Origin: Tricholoma matsutake
Lineage: Eukaryota; Basidiomycota; Agaricomycetes; Agaricales; Tricholomataceae
Reading direction: 5' to 3'
Assembly (NCBI GenBank): GCA_026075535.2
Contig: AP026544.2
Span: 4,712,001-4,776,000 of the forward strand
Length of the DNA: 64,000 nt
Below are positions 32,864-45,560 of the stretch, piece by piece (within the stretch, counting starts at the first letter, position 1; every line of letters starts with the position of its first letter). A model generated the notes under the pieces. The model did not search any database. It was not told the DNA's origin and saw only the letters and a program-made list of their open reading frames with translations. A program made the translations under genes and the position numbers.

Positions 32864-35800
32864 ATGTCGACAACCCCAACCCACCTCCAAGCCGGAGTTA
32901 ACGACCCTTCTCGATCAGACAACATTTTGACTTCGAATTCAATACCTGTTATAGCTCCTGCCTCCGACCCTTTGACAGAATTTTCCAATCCTATTTCGAA
33001 CCCAGAATTAATACCCCCTCCAGCAACAAATGATCAGCCAACTCCTCAGCTTCTATCCATCCCTGCGCCAGTAGTAAATAATTCTAGGTCATCATTCGCG
33101 TTGTCAGATGCCGCAGATAGTTTTAGTGCACTGGATCCATTGTCACCAGAAATCGCTTCTGCAGATATCACTGTGGCGCGTGAGTACCTGGTACGCGGGT
33201 TCAGCACCCTTTACTGACCGATAACACACTAGCCGATGGCAGTTTCGTTGAAACCTCCTCGGGGCTCGCTGCTCGCGAACTCAAGAAGAATTGGGATTTG
33301 CAAATCGGAGTTGGGAAGGACGTTCGTTCACCATATGCCATCACTGCGTTCGTAAACCAACATGGAAAGTCAATGTTTCGCGTGGGGTGCGGCTTGCTTC
33401 AACACTGGTATAAAAATGATACTTATTGAGTTTGTAGCCCTCGTGATCTCGGCGCGCCCGCAGCTTCTGCCGTGGAGGTTGAAGAACGTAGCGTTAGTAC
33501 TAGGTCCAGCGAGCCCTCAACTTCTCCTAAGGCAAAGCGTCGCTCACGAATGAGCATGCACACATTTCTCCCCCAATCCATGTTCAAGAACGGACTAACG
33601 TCACCCGGAAAACAGGCTATGTTAATCTCCCAATCCATCGGACCGAGGAAACTGAGGAAGACACGTTCCATTCCTGACTTAGTTAGCTCTCCTTCTTCTA
33701 ATGATGCATTTTCTTCGGTAACTTCGCCGCGGCACCATGGCACTATCTCTAGCCTCACGGGTCGAGGGCATTCTCACAGTGTCACCGGTGCTGATGTGGC
33801 TCCATTCAGTACTATCACCCCCGCACAAACAAAGAGGAAAGGAGACTTATTTGCCCAAGTTATGAATTGGCCGGCGCCAGTGTCGATTCCTTCACCGATA
33901 CAGTCCGCCCCCTCCAATGAGCGTGAGGATCAGTTTTCATGGCGAGCTACGATTGCCCATCCTTTCGGCCCTGGTGTTACGTATGACTCACCCTCACGGA
34001 AGCCTGTGCTGGAATTCCTTCCCCCGCCACATCTTCTGCGAGAAACGCAGTCGTTCGAGTCCGGACTGACAGCGCGGCAACTTGACTCTCCTAAACGACC
34101 AGAACAAATTCCCTCGCTAGCTTCGGATACCAACTTGGATGAATCTGCTCTAAAACGTCCACCATCTACTCTTCAGCTACGTCCCTCATCCCCCTTAACT
34201 GTGGGCGATTTCACTTCAGAAATACCGGAGACTTTAGAACCGCCGGAGCCGCTAGCGTCTACGGAGCCTCCTGAACCACCATTTGCACCATCGTCAGAAA
34301 CAGCGGCGATTTCACACTTTTCTACCGACGTATACAACGTTCTGCAAACATACAGAGGGTTGCCGCTTCTTGACAAGTTGTCTCTCGAGTCAGAAGAGAC
34401 GACCGTCATCAGGATGTCCCTCTCTGCTGACGAATCTGCTGCCCCTCGCAATGATCCCCGGTTCGTGATATGGGGCGAATCCCAGACAGAGCGGGACTAT
34501 GGTGACCAAAGCATCTCTCGTGATAGTGTCAATGATTCATCTGTGCATTCCTCATTGAGGAGACGTAGCACCAAGATTAAGGCTCCCGACCCTGCCGTTA
34601 TACCCCAGTTAAGGGAAGGCTCACAAAAAGTTATGCTTGCCGCCACCATTGAACGCTGGATTGCCCAGCTAACAAGTGACTTGAACTATGAGGAACTTTT
34701 GGATTTTTTCTTGACGTACCGCAGCTATGTTGATTCTGTTGACCTTTGCCATCTGTTCATCTCTCGCTTCCATTGGGCACTTCAACAACATGCTTCCCCA
34801 CAAGACGAGAGGGTGCGGCGGATTGTTCGTGTCAGGACATTTGTGGCTATTCGTTACTGGCTCTTGACCTTTTTCACTGTTGACTTTTTACCGAATCGGG
34901 AACTGAGGCTTCTGCTTGCGAACTGGTTAAACACTTTGATCCGTGATCCCGTACTGAAGAAACTCAAGGATGGCTTGGTGAGTCTAGTGTGGATGTTTAT
35001 CATCTGTCAAGCGCTCAATGCATTTCTCAGGGCATTGTACGAAGACTAATCAAGGTTGTGAAGCAGTGCAAACAGGCACACACCCGTACACGGTCTATAC
35101 CCAAGATTCGCCCGCGATCGAAGCGAGTGGAGCCAGCAGACGAAAAGCGGATGCATCTACTAGGCGAAAAGTTTGCTGCGGCCACCCGGAAATCAGTCGT
35201 AGAAGACGAGGATTCAGACGTTGACCTGGACTTCTTACCTGATCAAGCGGCTTTTACTGATTCTTCTTCGATATTCCACCCAGACGCCGCTAATGCTCAT
35301 CTGAGTACCGCCCATGTAGGAGCAGGGCTGTCCCCGACTGGACCAGCCAGCATCCCGTTCTCGCTTTCTATCCTGCAGCGCACAGACCATGCCCCTGGTC
35401 CTATTCAGGATCCCGACGTTCCGTTTGTCCAGAATGCTGCGATGCCGATACATCACAGTGCACTCTCACGAGCGTTCGTGAAGACGATTGGGCGGCTGGG
35501 CCGGTGGAAACGTGTGCTCAATTCGCGGGCTATCGCACGCACTGCGTGTGCGGATGTCTCTGCATTTGACGTGGAGATGGCCGTATCCCGTGATTTGCTT
35601 ACAGTCAATGACGGCGTCGAGGATTATCTTGCAAGCCTTGGGCCACGAACTACCACATCGGCCGCAATTCAACATAAACCTGCTTCCACTGTTGTACCAG
35701 GTCTATCGGACGCACCTGTGCCACCTTCATTATTTCTGCCCACTTCAGCTACTGATGACCATCCTCCTAAGCTCGTTCCAGATATGCCCATTGCCATACA

Positions 35801-37906
35801 CCGTCCTGATTTGCACAATGCTGTTGTGGAGAATGTCGATGATTCAAAACCAGAAGTAACAGACCATGAGATGTCGGAACCTGTAGACAACGCTGCTTCG
35901 TTTCGGTCTTCCTCCACCGACTCATTTGGTTCGCCTCTCGCCTCTGGAAAGCTTCCACTCTTCCCTCCATTAGAGCAAGCACCATGGCAATTTGACGTAG
36001 CCTCCATCGACGACCTGGATTTCTCTGACACATCTTCAGATTTCCGTGTTGTCACCAACCCTACATCTCCACCCGGTCTACGAAAGCCCCCACGGAAGCT
36101 GCCCCTTCGACGCGACTTCGAATTCGTCCGAAGAGAAACTGTATCATCCATGGGTATTGTCACCCGTGAATCGAGGTCTAACGCAAGCTCGGTCGTTTCT
36201 TCACCATCAGCAACTGGTTTCGGCGGGAATATCGCTCAATGGCAAATCAATTCTCTCATTGACTCCTTGAGTGCTGATGAGGAAGCAGGAGACGTGGAGG
36301 ATGCTTTACGTCGACTTGAAGGCCAAATCAATCCAGAAAAACAGCAGGAAAAGGCGTCGAAAGTAGACGGCTGGGTGCGCACGATGCTAGAACGTATGGT
36401 GACTGGCGATTATGTCGACGAAAAGCCACGATTTCTCGAAGATGACCCTGAATATGAAAACGTCCACAACCAAAGTTTTGATAGTCTTGATGAGCGGGAT
36501 TCTGCTAGTCAGGCTGACGAAGCTATAGTCCCGGTCCCGTCCGCACCTGAGTCCTCGCAGCCATCAGGTGGTGACGGGGAAGTTGCATCGGCCAAGACAC
36601 CAATAGCCACTCAGATAACCCATTTCGCTCCGACCACCACCACCAGCTCTCCTACCCGTCCCGATGCAAAGCCTGCTCCTGAGGATGCTGTTCCTTTGGA
36701 AATTCTGCAAAGCAGAGTTCCCTCCCGACCTTCAACTGCTTCTTCACAAAAGGCACCGATCTCACGATTTGGCAATCCTGAGGCCACTCGAATCCATCGA
36801 TCTTGGCTCCTGGGTATCCGAACTGCAGTCCTTGCTAATCATTTTGCGATGATTGATCGGGACCTTTTCATGGGAGTGAAATTCGAGGAACTTGTTTTGG
36901 ACGATTGGATGCGATGTGAAGAGGTCAATGTTCTCGACTGGACGGAGTACCTCAACGATAGGGCACGCTGGAGGGCGGAGTCTCGCTTTGCTGATAAGAC
37001 TACCGCTCTAGCGGCTGTCCGTGGCCGATTCACCCTCATGGCAAACTTCACAATCTCTGAAATTGTCCTTACGCCGCCTAACGAACGCCCTCTTTTGGTA
37101 GCCAAATTCATACGGATAGCTTGGGTAAATCCGGATCTTCATATCTTATATCGATTTTTTTGCTTAACCTTCACACCAGAAATCATACCTCATGTGTAAC
37201 TTCGCTAGCTTGGTCGCCATTATTACTGGTCTCCAAAGCGATTGGGTAACCAGAGCCATGCGACGTTCATCCTGGAGCCGAGTTGGGATTTTCGAAACTC
37301 GAATGTTCAAGGACCTGAAAGTGTTCACAGCGAATGTCGATGATTTCCTGTACATCCGTCAGGTCGTAGAATCAATTGTCGAGCCAAAGAACGTGGAAGC
37401 CAGCTCCCATTCGGCGTCGGTTGTCAGCACAGACACTCACTCTGGAAGAAGTAAAACGACGTCAGAACGACCAGCGTCCACGTGTATTCCGTTCATCGGT
37501 GGGTCCGCCCTCTGCCAAAATATATATTTTTGCTGACCCAGAGTTTATCATAGGCATCTATCTATCTCAGTTACAGCGATACAAAAAACTTCCGGACCTG
37601 ATTGATCCCACTGCACCCAATAAGGCCGTCGGCGTGGATCCAGTCACGTCTAACCTGGACGCCCCCGCACATCCTGAGGTATTCTCCACACTCACTCCTC
37701 TTCTTCCGTCTATGTCTCTGGAACCGCTTATCAATGTCCACAAACAACGTCGAATTGCGGGTGTCATCAAGACTTTGGTGGCTGGCCAACACCTCGCTAG
37801 TCGAATGCAATTCGAGATCGACAAGAAGTTGTACCAAAGATGTCAACGTCTTCGCGGACTGGACTCGGATACACTCCAACGAGCGCTTGCTATACACTCG
37901 GAATGA
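32864..37906 (+). CDS. Ras-type guanine nucleotide exchange factor (RasGEF_N plus CDC25 domain), Lte1-like
   Basis: Six exons (32864-33179, 33233-33386, 33438-34977, 35031-37124, 37180-37498, 37554-37906) give 1591 residues in phase. The RasGEF_N module lies at about residues 550-655 (LAATIERWIAQLTSDLNYEE, FLTYRSYVDSVDL). The catalytic CDC25 homology domain is at about 1255-1590 (HRSWLLGIRTAVLANHFAMI, NFTISEIVLTP, NNFASLVAI-like ending MCNFASLVAIITGL, QRYKKLPDL). Between them is a long Ser/Pro-rich, acidic linker. Such proteins load GTP on Ras-family GTPases; the length and layout resemble Lte1 of the mitotic exit pathway, but other Cdc25-type GEFs are possible. Intron 2 uses a GTGCGG donor at 33387, chosen because the nearer GTGGGG at 33382 breaks the frame. 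Confidence 0.9.
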
Positions 37907-38424
37907 TATGATCATGAATGGTGATATTTCTTCTTCGTTGCACATATATAGTCTTTGTAATGTTTTATGACAATTTATTCTTCAAATTGAGGAGCCCCTC
38001 CTCCGGAGGAATAATCATAACACTGGGTGCAAGGCATGATACTGCCTGAGCTAATATTGTCAACATACTTTGCTAGGAATATTTTGAGACAGTACTGAAG
38101 TTACTGAAGTAGCATCATAAATACTATCCCTCAGTACTGAGTATGATGACTGTATTAAGAGTATTTCCATGTTACTTCCACAATACTTCCTCGGAAGTAT
38201 CTTGTCCTGCAGCCAGTGTAAGTGCATGCTAGCACTGCACATTCGTCGGAGTACTACCTACAACATATTTTCACAGTAATAGAGGGTTGACTAGCTACGT
38301 GAAGTGTATTTCAAGATGAAGACAGAATTTGATTCGAGTTTGATGCTCCAAAACTGAGGAACATCACATTTCCACAGTACTGCCAACTGCAATACAAATG
38401 GCTTTTCGGCAATCTGCAACAAGA
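37907..38424. other. intergenic, no gene recognised
   Basis: This is the 3' flank of the RasGEF gene. It has several copies of AGTACTGAAGT/AGTACTGAGT-like words at 38085-38145 and no supported gene. Confidence 0.45.
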
Positions 38425-39088
38425 TTAGGTACTGGTCATCCATAGCCTACAAGATATGCAGTGGCCTGTGGCCCAGTCAATGCATTGATAACTCCCACAT
38501 CTACAAGAGGGGGCAGGTTGTGCTGATGACACAGAATTATTAGATGAACATGCAAAGTGAGATAGGACACACCTGAGGGTCTGTTGGCAATGTTCCATTG
38601 AGAAATGGAATGACCTCAAAAGGGTGGGAACGCCCATCACCAGCAAGAAGGTTGTGTGTCTAGTTCTAACATTATAGACATAGAGTGCAGCAGGTAACAT
38701 TCAACTTACAATGTGAGCAACACGTGTCAATGGGGCCAAGCCTGCAGCTAGGGCTGGTCCAAACCACAGCGGTGCTACAGCTGACGGCAGATGGTCAACT
38801 AAGGGGCTAGTGGAGTTACAGAGACACTATACCGCCACCAGCATTCTGTGCAATAAGGGCAGCTTCATACACAGCTCCCACTCCAACATGATCCTTAGTG
38901 CCCACACCTGCCTCTGGACGCAATGAGAAGTGAGTCATGAAAGAGAACATGCCTATTATACCATAACTGACAAGTACTTGCTTGTTGTATGCGATCGCAT
39001 TTGAAATATCCACAAGAGTTGCAGGGTCTTGCGGCTGGGGAGGGAGCGGGGTGTTGACTGCAGGTGGGTTTGGGGGCGGCACGGGCAT
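38425..39088 (-). pseudogene. fragment of an unknown protein gene
   Basis: From an ATG at 39088 a 90-residue frame has a Pro-rich start (MPVPPPNPPAVNTP) and then FSFMTHFSLRPEAGVGT and GAVYEAALIAQNAGGG. After a frame change the coding character goes on (SAVAPLWFGPALAAGLAPLT at about 38790-38730) and again in 38700-38425 (LLPAALYVYNVRTRHTT-like). The Ala/Gly/Leu-rich content suggests one decayed protein of over 200 residues. I know no family for it. Confidence 0.4.
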
Positions 39089-39539
39089 GGTTGAGGTTCA
39101 AAAATGATTGACACGTTGAACGACCATGTGATTTCTAAGTTTAGCCTCCGCTGGGCTGATGACATGTGATCGATGTGATCGAGTCCAGGTATAGAACCCG
39201 ATCAAATTGTCCAACGTATGAGTTTATTTTTCGAGGAATATTCCAGGTCCAGGATTAGCGTGCGATTAGGTCCTAGATCGAGCACTTTCCCAGGTCCTGC
39301 TATATGGATCACATGGTCTATTGCCTGAAACCTAATCCAACAACTTGGTCACAACTTTGGTTTCCTTGTCGCAACCTTTGGTTTCGGAAACGCAGCTACT
39401 TAGTTCGGTTACGGTTATATTTAGGCTCTGGACTCGGCTCTGGTTTATCAGTCCATACCGCTTTATTGGCAATTACAGCTATGACACTCGGTGGGTACAC
39501 TACTCATGTCTGATTCTGGAATAACACGGGTACAGGAAT
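39089..39539. other. intergenic, no gene recognised
   Basis: Only short frames. Words like CCTAGATCGAGC and CCAGGTCC recur loosely at 39180-39300. Nothing else is seen. Confidence 0.4.
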
Positions 39540-40260
39540 GCTGACATCATCCACTCACTCACCACCAACGATGCCACCTTCTTCATCCACCGACCACCAC
39601 CTCTGCTCCTTCAAGCCCCGCTGCCACCGCTGCCACACCTTCCATGGCGCCCAACAACGACGACGAAAGAGTGGAAATGGGCCCAAACGACGGTTGAACG
39701 TTGTTTGGGCCCCGGCTAAGTTTTTTTCTCATTTCTTCATGTTTCTTTTTACTAATCAATTTTGTTTTACTTTTAACTTATATCAACAGTATCCACCCCG
39801 AGAGACCCTGCGCCCAAACCCCAAACCCCACGTCATGCCACCGCTGCGAGCCCCTGCTCGCAGGGTTTGTATGACCACGGGAATGACAAGACGACAAGCA
39901 ACGCCGAACAAAGACGGCAACGGCGGGGTACGCGAATGCTGGGAGAATGACGGCTTTTGTGGACGAGGGAAGGAGCCGTGTAGTGGGGTACATACCTCCA
40001 CCCTCGTATGCTCGTCATGTCATGCTAATGGCACCCCAAACCCAACCCAAATGGCTGTGACATGGCCCAAACGACGACTGCGTCGTTTGGGCCCACAGTA
40101 AGTTTTTTCTCTTTCGTTCTTGTTCTCATTAATTAACTAACTACTTTTCTTTACTTTTTAGGTTCTACACTACTGGTAACAGCGGGTGCCGACGCTGGAC
40201 GACCCACACCCACCCATGACTGCAAACCCCGGGTAGCAGGGTGACGACAGGCAACGAACG
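39540..40260 (+). repeat. modular hairpin/intron repeat, locus B
   Basis: Plus-strand copy of the repeat seen at locus A. Two GC-rich hairpins, 39679-39712 (GGGCCCAAACGACG arms, one mismatch) and 40064-40093 (GGCCCAAACGACG arms, perfect), each sit a few bases before a donor. The first is followed by a GCTAAG junction and a pyrimidine tract ending ATCAACAG; the second by a clear intron-like segment 40098-40161 (GTAAGT ... TTAACTAAC ... TTTTTAG). The block between them is about 308 nt and holds the palindrome CTGCGAGC-CCCT-GCTCGCAG at 39844-39863. The block after the acceptor starts GTTCTACACTACTGGTAAC, like those of loci A and C. Confidence 0.7.
40098..40161 (+). other. intron-like segment in locus B (64 nt)
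   Basis: GTAAGTTTTTTCTC donor, ATTAACTAACTAC branch region, CTTTTTAG acceptor. It is four bases beyond the hairpin at 40064-40093. Confidence 0.65.
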
Positions 40261-40520
40261 ACAGGAACAACGACGACGCTGGTTTGACTTTATGTCACGC
40301 ACTGTGAGGGGGCTTCTTTGATGGAGAAAGGGTAGGTCTGGAGGTGCCGAGTATGACGGAACAGCGGGGAAACCCCGTGGTATTGGATGATGGTAGATGG
40401 TATCACTTTACATATAAGTACTGCACCTCCGATTCAACTGGCAGTGCAGTTCCAGTTACCCGCTCTTCGATTCAGTGTTGGACTACTTACCGATGTTGTT
40501 CATTCTGACTTACTGAAGTA
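40261..40520. other. flank between locus B and the TIR transposon
   Basis: No gene or repeat is recognised. The TA at 40519-40520 is the left target duplication of the TIR transposon. Confidence 0.5.
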
Positions 40521-40547
40521 CAGTTGCGGACAAACAAAGCCAACAAA
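40521..40547 (+). repeat. left TIR of the DDE transposon
   Basis: CAGTTGCGGACAAAC..., complementary to 54812-54838. The flanking TA is at 40519-40520. Confidence 0.85.
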
Positions 40548-40819
40548 ATTATAGACCAGATTTATTGACCCCAAGAGGCACATAAATAGTCCAGAAACCA
40601 TCGGAATGGTTAGGAATTGACTTGATCCAACGATTGGTACGAGCTGATTCCCCAAAAGTGAAGATTCTTCCGAAAAAAGGTCCAAAATTTTGGCGGGGGC
40701 CGAAAAAAATCGATAAAATAGCGAAAAATTCATTTTTGAACAGATCTCGATGAGTACTGTCCGATTCCACCGAAAAAAAGTAAGATAATCTTTCCTCACC
40801 CCGCAAAATAATTCATAGT

Positions 40820-41420
40820 ATGCCACCCAAACCCAGAGGCCGCCCTCCAAAAGCATCGCAATCTCACAGGACTCCAAAATAGCTCTTCGAGCAATGCTCC
40901 CTTGGCGACATCAAATTCTCAAGCCTGTCACAACATCACCAAGGGCGGATTGGGTGACACACTGATCACAAGATCAGTGTGCCACATGAAGGATCAGGCA
41001 AGCAGTGAAGCTGAGGATTCTGATTCTGAGGGGGAAGAGACGGATGCTGAGGATTATGCAGAGAGTGATTGGGATGAGCTCGAGGATCAGGAATTTGCTG
41101 AGAGATTGGCTGCAATGGCACTTGAAGATGATCCAAATGATTTGGACTGGGTTCCAGCCAAAGTGCACAGTAAGCAAACTACAATGAAAAAAGGTAATGA
41201 GATACTAAATTAAAAAGTCCTATTTACTTATATTTTCAATGCAGCACATCTGACAACATATGCTAAAGGCCCGGATGTTATGAGCAAGTCCTTGTGATCA
41301 CAACAACGATATGCGGCATCTTGGAAGGGACAGACAAGTCTCGATGGATTTTTTTCACTAAAGGTCTCGCAGCCTGTAATAGATGTCGACACTGGGCCTG
41401 CCATCACCATATCTGACAAT
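40820..41420 (+). pseudogene. DDE transposase, 5' part (before gypsy element 3)
   Basis: The frame opens with MPPKPRGRPPK, an AT-hook that binds the minor groove of AT-rich DNA. A one-base frameshift near 40885 is followed by an acidic stretch (EAEDSDSEGEETDAEDY). An intron-like gap 41194-41244 (51 nt, GTAATG ... ATGCAG) joins it to an exon with LTTYAKGPDVMSKS and QTSLDGFFS. A TGA at 41295 fits a former CGA. The exon is cut at 41420 by gypsy element 3 and resumes at 52586. Confidence 0.75.
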
Positions 41421-41845
41421 TGTAAGGGGACTAGGAGGGTGCCCTGTGTGTTTCTCCTATTTTTTATGTTCGTTCTATATTTTTCCTCACTTCATTTTCT
41501 TCTATTCTTCATTTTCTATGATTTTTCTGGATTTTATTACTAATTTCCCTTTCTATCATGTTTGTGCATGTTGACAGTTTTATATTTAGAGGTGGAGTAC
41601 CCCTTCCGACATCTACCCCTTGGTATGATGTCATTCAGCAGCCTTGATCTGCCTATCTCCACCTTTTCTATTTTTAGGTTATTATTTGATTTTTGTTGTC
41701 TTCACATATACTGGGCATCGGCAAAAGGATCCTTAGAGTTTTCTCTTTGGATTTCCCTTTGCTAGGTGCATCCCCAATTCCTGTAATATGTAGTATAATT
41801 TTAACTTCGGATTTCCCTTTGCTAGAGGCTGAGGTTGCCCTTATA
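41421..41845 (+). repeat. 5' LTR of element 3
   Basis: 425 bp, same family as the LTRs of element 2 and the solo LTR. Starts TGTAAGGGG, ends CCCTTATA. Confidence 0.94.
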
Positions 41846-42011
41846 GTAGAAAACTCTCTCCTAAGGCCCGAAATCGCGAGCGCACTGCCCAAGGTAGGCA
41901 GGTACAGAGTGGACGACACTTCCCAAAGCTCCACAGACTCCCTACACACTGTTCCCAACAGTCCTGCCTTTACTGCGCTGCCATTTTCACCAAACGTGCC
42001 CCCTAGCGACA

Positions 42012-43133
42012 TGGACACATCTGAGCGCCTTGACGCGCTTGAAAGCGACGTTTCTGGAATATGCATGCAAATCAGTTCGCTTAAATCTACAATCAAAAAC
42101 TTTGTCAGGACCCTTCAGACTAATCCTACGACCAATATTCCCCCCATTGCGACTCCAAGCGCACCCAACAACAACATACTGCCAAATGCGCCCACTAAAG
42201 AACGCGCCCAGATCAAACCGTCTCCTCCTGCTGAATTTAATGGTGCACACGTGCAGGGACGTGCATTCCTTAATTCCTGTAAGTTATACATCAGTCTCCA
42301 GTCACATCAATTCGTTGATGAGGCTGCAAAAATTTATTGGGCCTTCACATACATGAAGTCTGAATGTGCCTATCTCTATGTGGACCATATTCTGCGTCAA
42401 ACTAAAGAACTTGCTTGGTTCTCTAACCTTTCTCCACTTGGGGTGACTTTCAAACCAAGTTTGTACGCCACTTTTGTCCCCTCAACGAGTGCCACCAAGC
42501 AGTGACACGACTCGAGTCATCCTCTTACCACCAGGCGCGTCGATCTGTGGATGATTATATCAATGAGTTTAAGGATTTGGTGGACATGGCAGGATATGGG
42601 AGTGGGCTACCAGTGGTGGTGAAGTTCCGACGGGGCCTCAATCGAGAAATTCAGGACCAGATTGCACAGATGTTGGAAGGGCGCCCAGTGGACAATGATA
42701 TCTATGCTTGGTATGAAGCTGCTTCACTCTGTGACGAGAACCGACTCACAAATGCGGCATTTAATGCTGCATTCTGTGCTCCAACTACCACTCATGCACC
42801 CTACACCTTCAATTGAACCCTTCCCCCTTAACCCCATTCCTGTTCATCAGACTCCCACACCAGTCGTCAATGTCCCAGTACCAATGGATGTTGATGCAGC
42901 CCGCAGCCATGCGCATAGGTTGGATCTCTGCTACCACTGTGGGGAAACTGGGCACAGGGCTGGAGCGTGTCCCCATCGTCAGGATATTTTTGCATGCTCA
43001 CTCCCAAGGGGCGAGATGAGCTCCTCCAAGACTTGTTGACGCTTGTAGATGTCGAGGAAGCAAAGGAGCAGGTTGCAGAGGAGATCAAGTCAGAAGTTGT
43101 AGAGGAGCAGGATTTTTCTATTCGCAGCAAGTG
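42012..43133 (+). pseudogene. Gag of element 3
   Basis: It aligns with element 2 Gag from its start (MDTSERLDALESDVSG) to the zinc knuckle (CYHCGETGHRAGACPHR). A 4- plus 1-nt insertion near 42415-42430 shifts the frame in the capsid region. A TGA at 42814 (CGA in element 2) and small changes after it break the linker. The end overlaps the protease frame as in element 2. Confidence 0.88.
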
Positions 43134-45362
43134 AATCATATGCCCTCACTGCCTGTCCATAACCACTTTGAAGTCTTGTCAGTTGAATCCCTGGAGAATG
43201 AATCCATTTCTGTGACTGTTCCCCTCTCTGACCCTTCAAAGTTGGCTGAAGACGTACCTGCTCTTCCCATCTCTCCCTCTGCTCCACACCCCAAAATTAA
43301 ATCATGGGAGTGTAAACTACCATGCAAATATATTGTTGCATCCACTCCCTCTACACATTCCTTGAACCTACCAATAGAACTGCAGACAACCGACACTGGA
43401 CAGATACTCGGTGTCTCTGTGCTCCTGGACTCTGGTGCGACTGGTCTTTTCATTGATGCCCATCTCGCACAACAACATCGCCTAAATACTCGCTCACTCT
43501 CGCGTCAAATACCTGTGTATAATGTGGATGGGTCCCCAAACGAAGCTGGTGCCATCCGAGAGGTTGTAGACCTGGTCCTCTGTTACAAAGATCATAGTGA
43601 GTGTGCCCTTCTTGCTGTCACTCAATTAGGAAAGCAAAAGGTGATTTTGGGCTATCCGTGGCTTCAAGACCATAACCCAGAGGTCGACTGGTGTACCGGG
43701 GAGGTTACCATGAGCCGATGTCCATCCCGCTGTCATACTTGTTTCACAGAAGCCAGGCAGGAACATCGTGGACAGAAGGCCGCAATATGACGTACTCAGA
43801 AGTGTCGTGCAGGACCCCTGCCTATACCTGAAGTGGAGTTGGAAGGGGTTCCTGATCTGCTGCCAGACTCGGATGATGATGAGGAAGTAGAGGAAGGTGA
43901 TTGGATCTTCTACACTGCAATTCATCCATCGCATGAGGTGTGTGCTACATCGAACATATCCCAATGCCTCGCCGAGGCCTTCCACAAAAACAATGCTGCT
44001 AAATCCTCTACTAATTCCTTGCTCCCTCATCTCCATGAGTTTGGAGACATGTTCTCCAAGGAATCATTTGACTCTCTCCCTGCACACAAGCCATGGGATC
44101 ACGCGATCGAGCCCACCCCTGGTGCAACCCCTTCATCCTGCAAGATCTATCCTCTCTCCCCTGAAGAACAACAACAGCTTGACCAGTTCATCGACGAGCA
44201 CCTGGCCTCTGGACATATTCGACCATCGAAGTCACCCATGGCCTCTCCCTTTTTCTTTGTCAAGACGAAGGATGGGTCACTTCGACCGGTTCAAGACTAC
44301 AGAAGGCTCAATGACATCATGGTCAAAAATCACTATCCATTACCTCTCATCTCTGAACTCGTGAACCAGCTCCATGGAGCCCAATACTTCACCAAGCTTG
44401 ATGTCCATTGGGGCTACAATAATGTGAGGATAAAGGAGGAAGATGAGTGGAAGGCGGCCTTTCGTACCAACTGTAGTCTTTTCGAACCACTTGTCATGTT
44501 CTTTGGCCTTACTAATAGCCCTGCCACCTTTCAGACCATGATGAATGACATTTTCCACAACCTCATCCTAGAAGGCATTGTCTGCATCTATCTCGATGAC
44601 ATCCTCATCTTCACTCGCATGGTTGAAGAGCACCGTCGCATCACGCGCCTCGTCCTAGAATGGCTTCAACGGTACAAACTCTACCTTTGTCAGGACAAGT
44701 GCGAGTTTGAGAAGACCAAGATCAAGTACCTCGGCCTGATTATCTCGGAGGGTCAGGTGGAGATGGATCCTATCAAGGTGAATGGGGTCACAGCTTGGCC
44801 AACGCCCACAAACAAGAAAGAGGTGCAGTCCTTCCTGGGCTTCATCAATTTCTATCGGTGTTTTATCAAGGATTTCTCACATCATGCACAACCACTGTTC
44901 GACTTGGCAGGAAAGGAGGCATGGAGGTGGGATAATACACAACAGGAGGCGTTCGAAAAGCTTAAGGAGATGGTCACTTTTGCTCCCATTCTTACCTTTG
45001 CTGACGATTTGCATCCTTTTCGTGTAGAAGCTGACAGTTCTGACTTTGCGACGGGTGCCATGTTGTCTCAGCAGTCTCCAGAGGACCAGAAGTGGCATCC
45101 TGTTGTGTTCTACTCCAAAAGCCTTAGTGCTGTAGAGCGAAATTATGAGATCCATGACAAGGAGATGTTGGCGATAATGCATGCACTTGAGGAGTGGCGA
45201 CACTTCCTCGAGGGTGCCCAACACAAGGTGGAAATTTGGACAGATCACAAGAATCTCGAGTACTTTATGACGGCTAAGAAATTGAACCGTCGTCAAGCTC
45301 GTTGGTCCCTGTATCTATCCAGATTCAACTTCTCCTTGCACCACTGTCTGGGTCGCAGCATG
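43131..45362 (+). pseudogene. protease, RT and RNase H of element 3
   Basis: Protease 43131-43790 with LLDSGATGLFID, ending in a TGA shared with element 2. RT and RNase H 43833-45362 with FTKLDVHWGYNNVRI, an intact YLDDIL box and YEIHDKEMLAI. At 45363 the frame enters the inserted TIR element and stops soon after. Confidence 0.9.
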
Positions 45363-45560
45363 AGGCCTTTACACTCCCCCCCCCAATCCGAGCGGACTCC
45401 GCTCGGACTCAACTAGAAATTTGTTGGCTGAGACACCTGCCAAATTAGTAGGTCCAGTCTGAGCAGACTCCTAGTAGAGTCCTAGCATCTGATCGGACAT
45501 TCCTAGTTGTGACAATCCTAGGACGGTCCTAGCATTTGCAGTTATTTATTTATTATCTAG

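Noticed and set aside
33382..33387. GTGGGG as the donor of RasGEF intron 2
   Set aside because: It breaks the reading frame by one base; the GTGCGG donor at 33387 gives a 51-nt intron and keeps phase.
34173..34451. Minus-strand open frames opposite the RasGEF gene and MCM10
   Set aside because: They are shadows of well-supported genes with recognised domains and in-phase introns.
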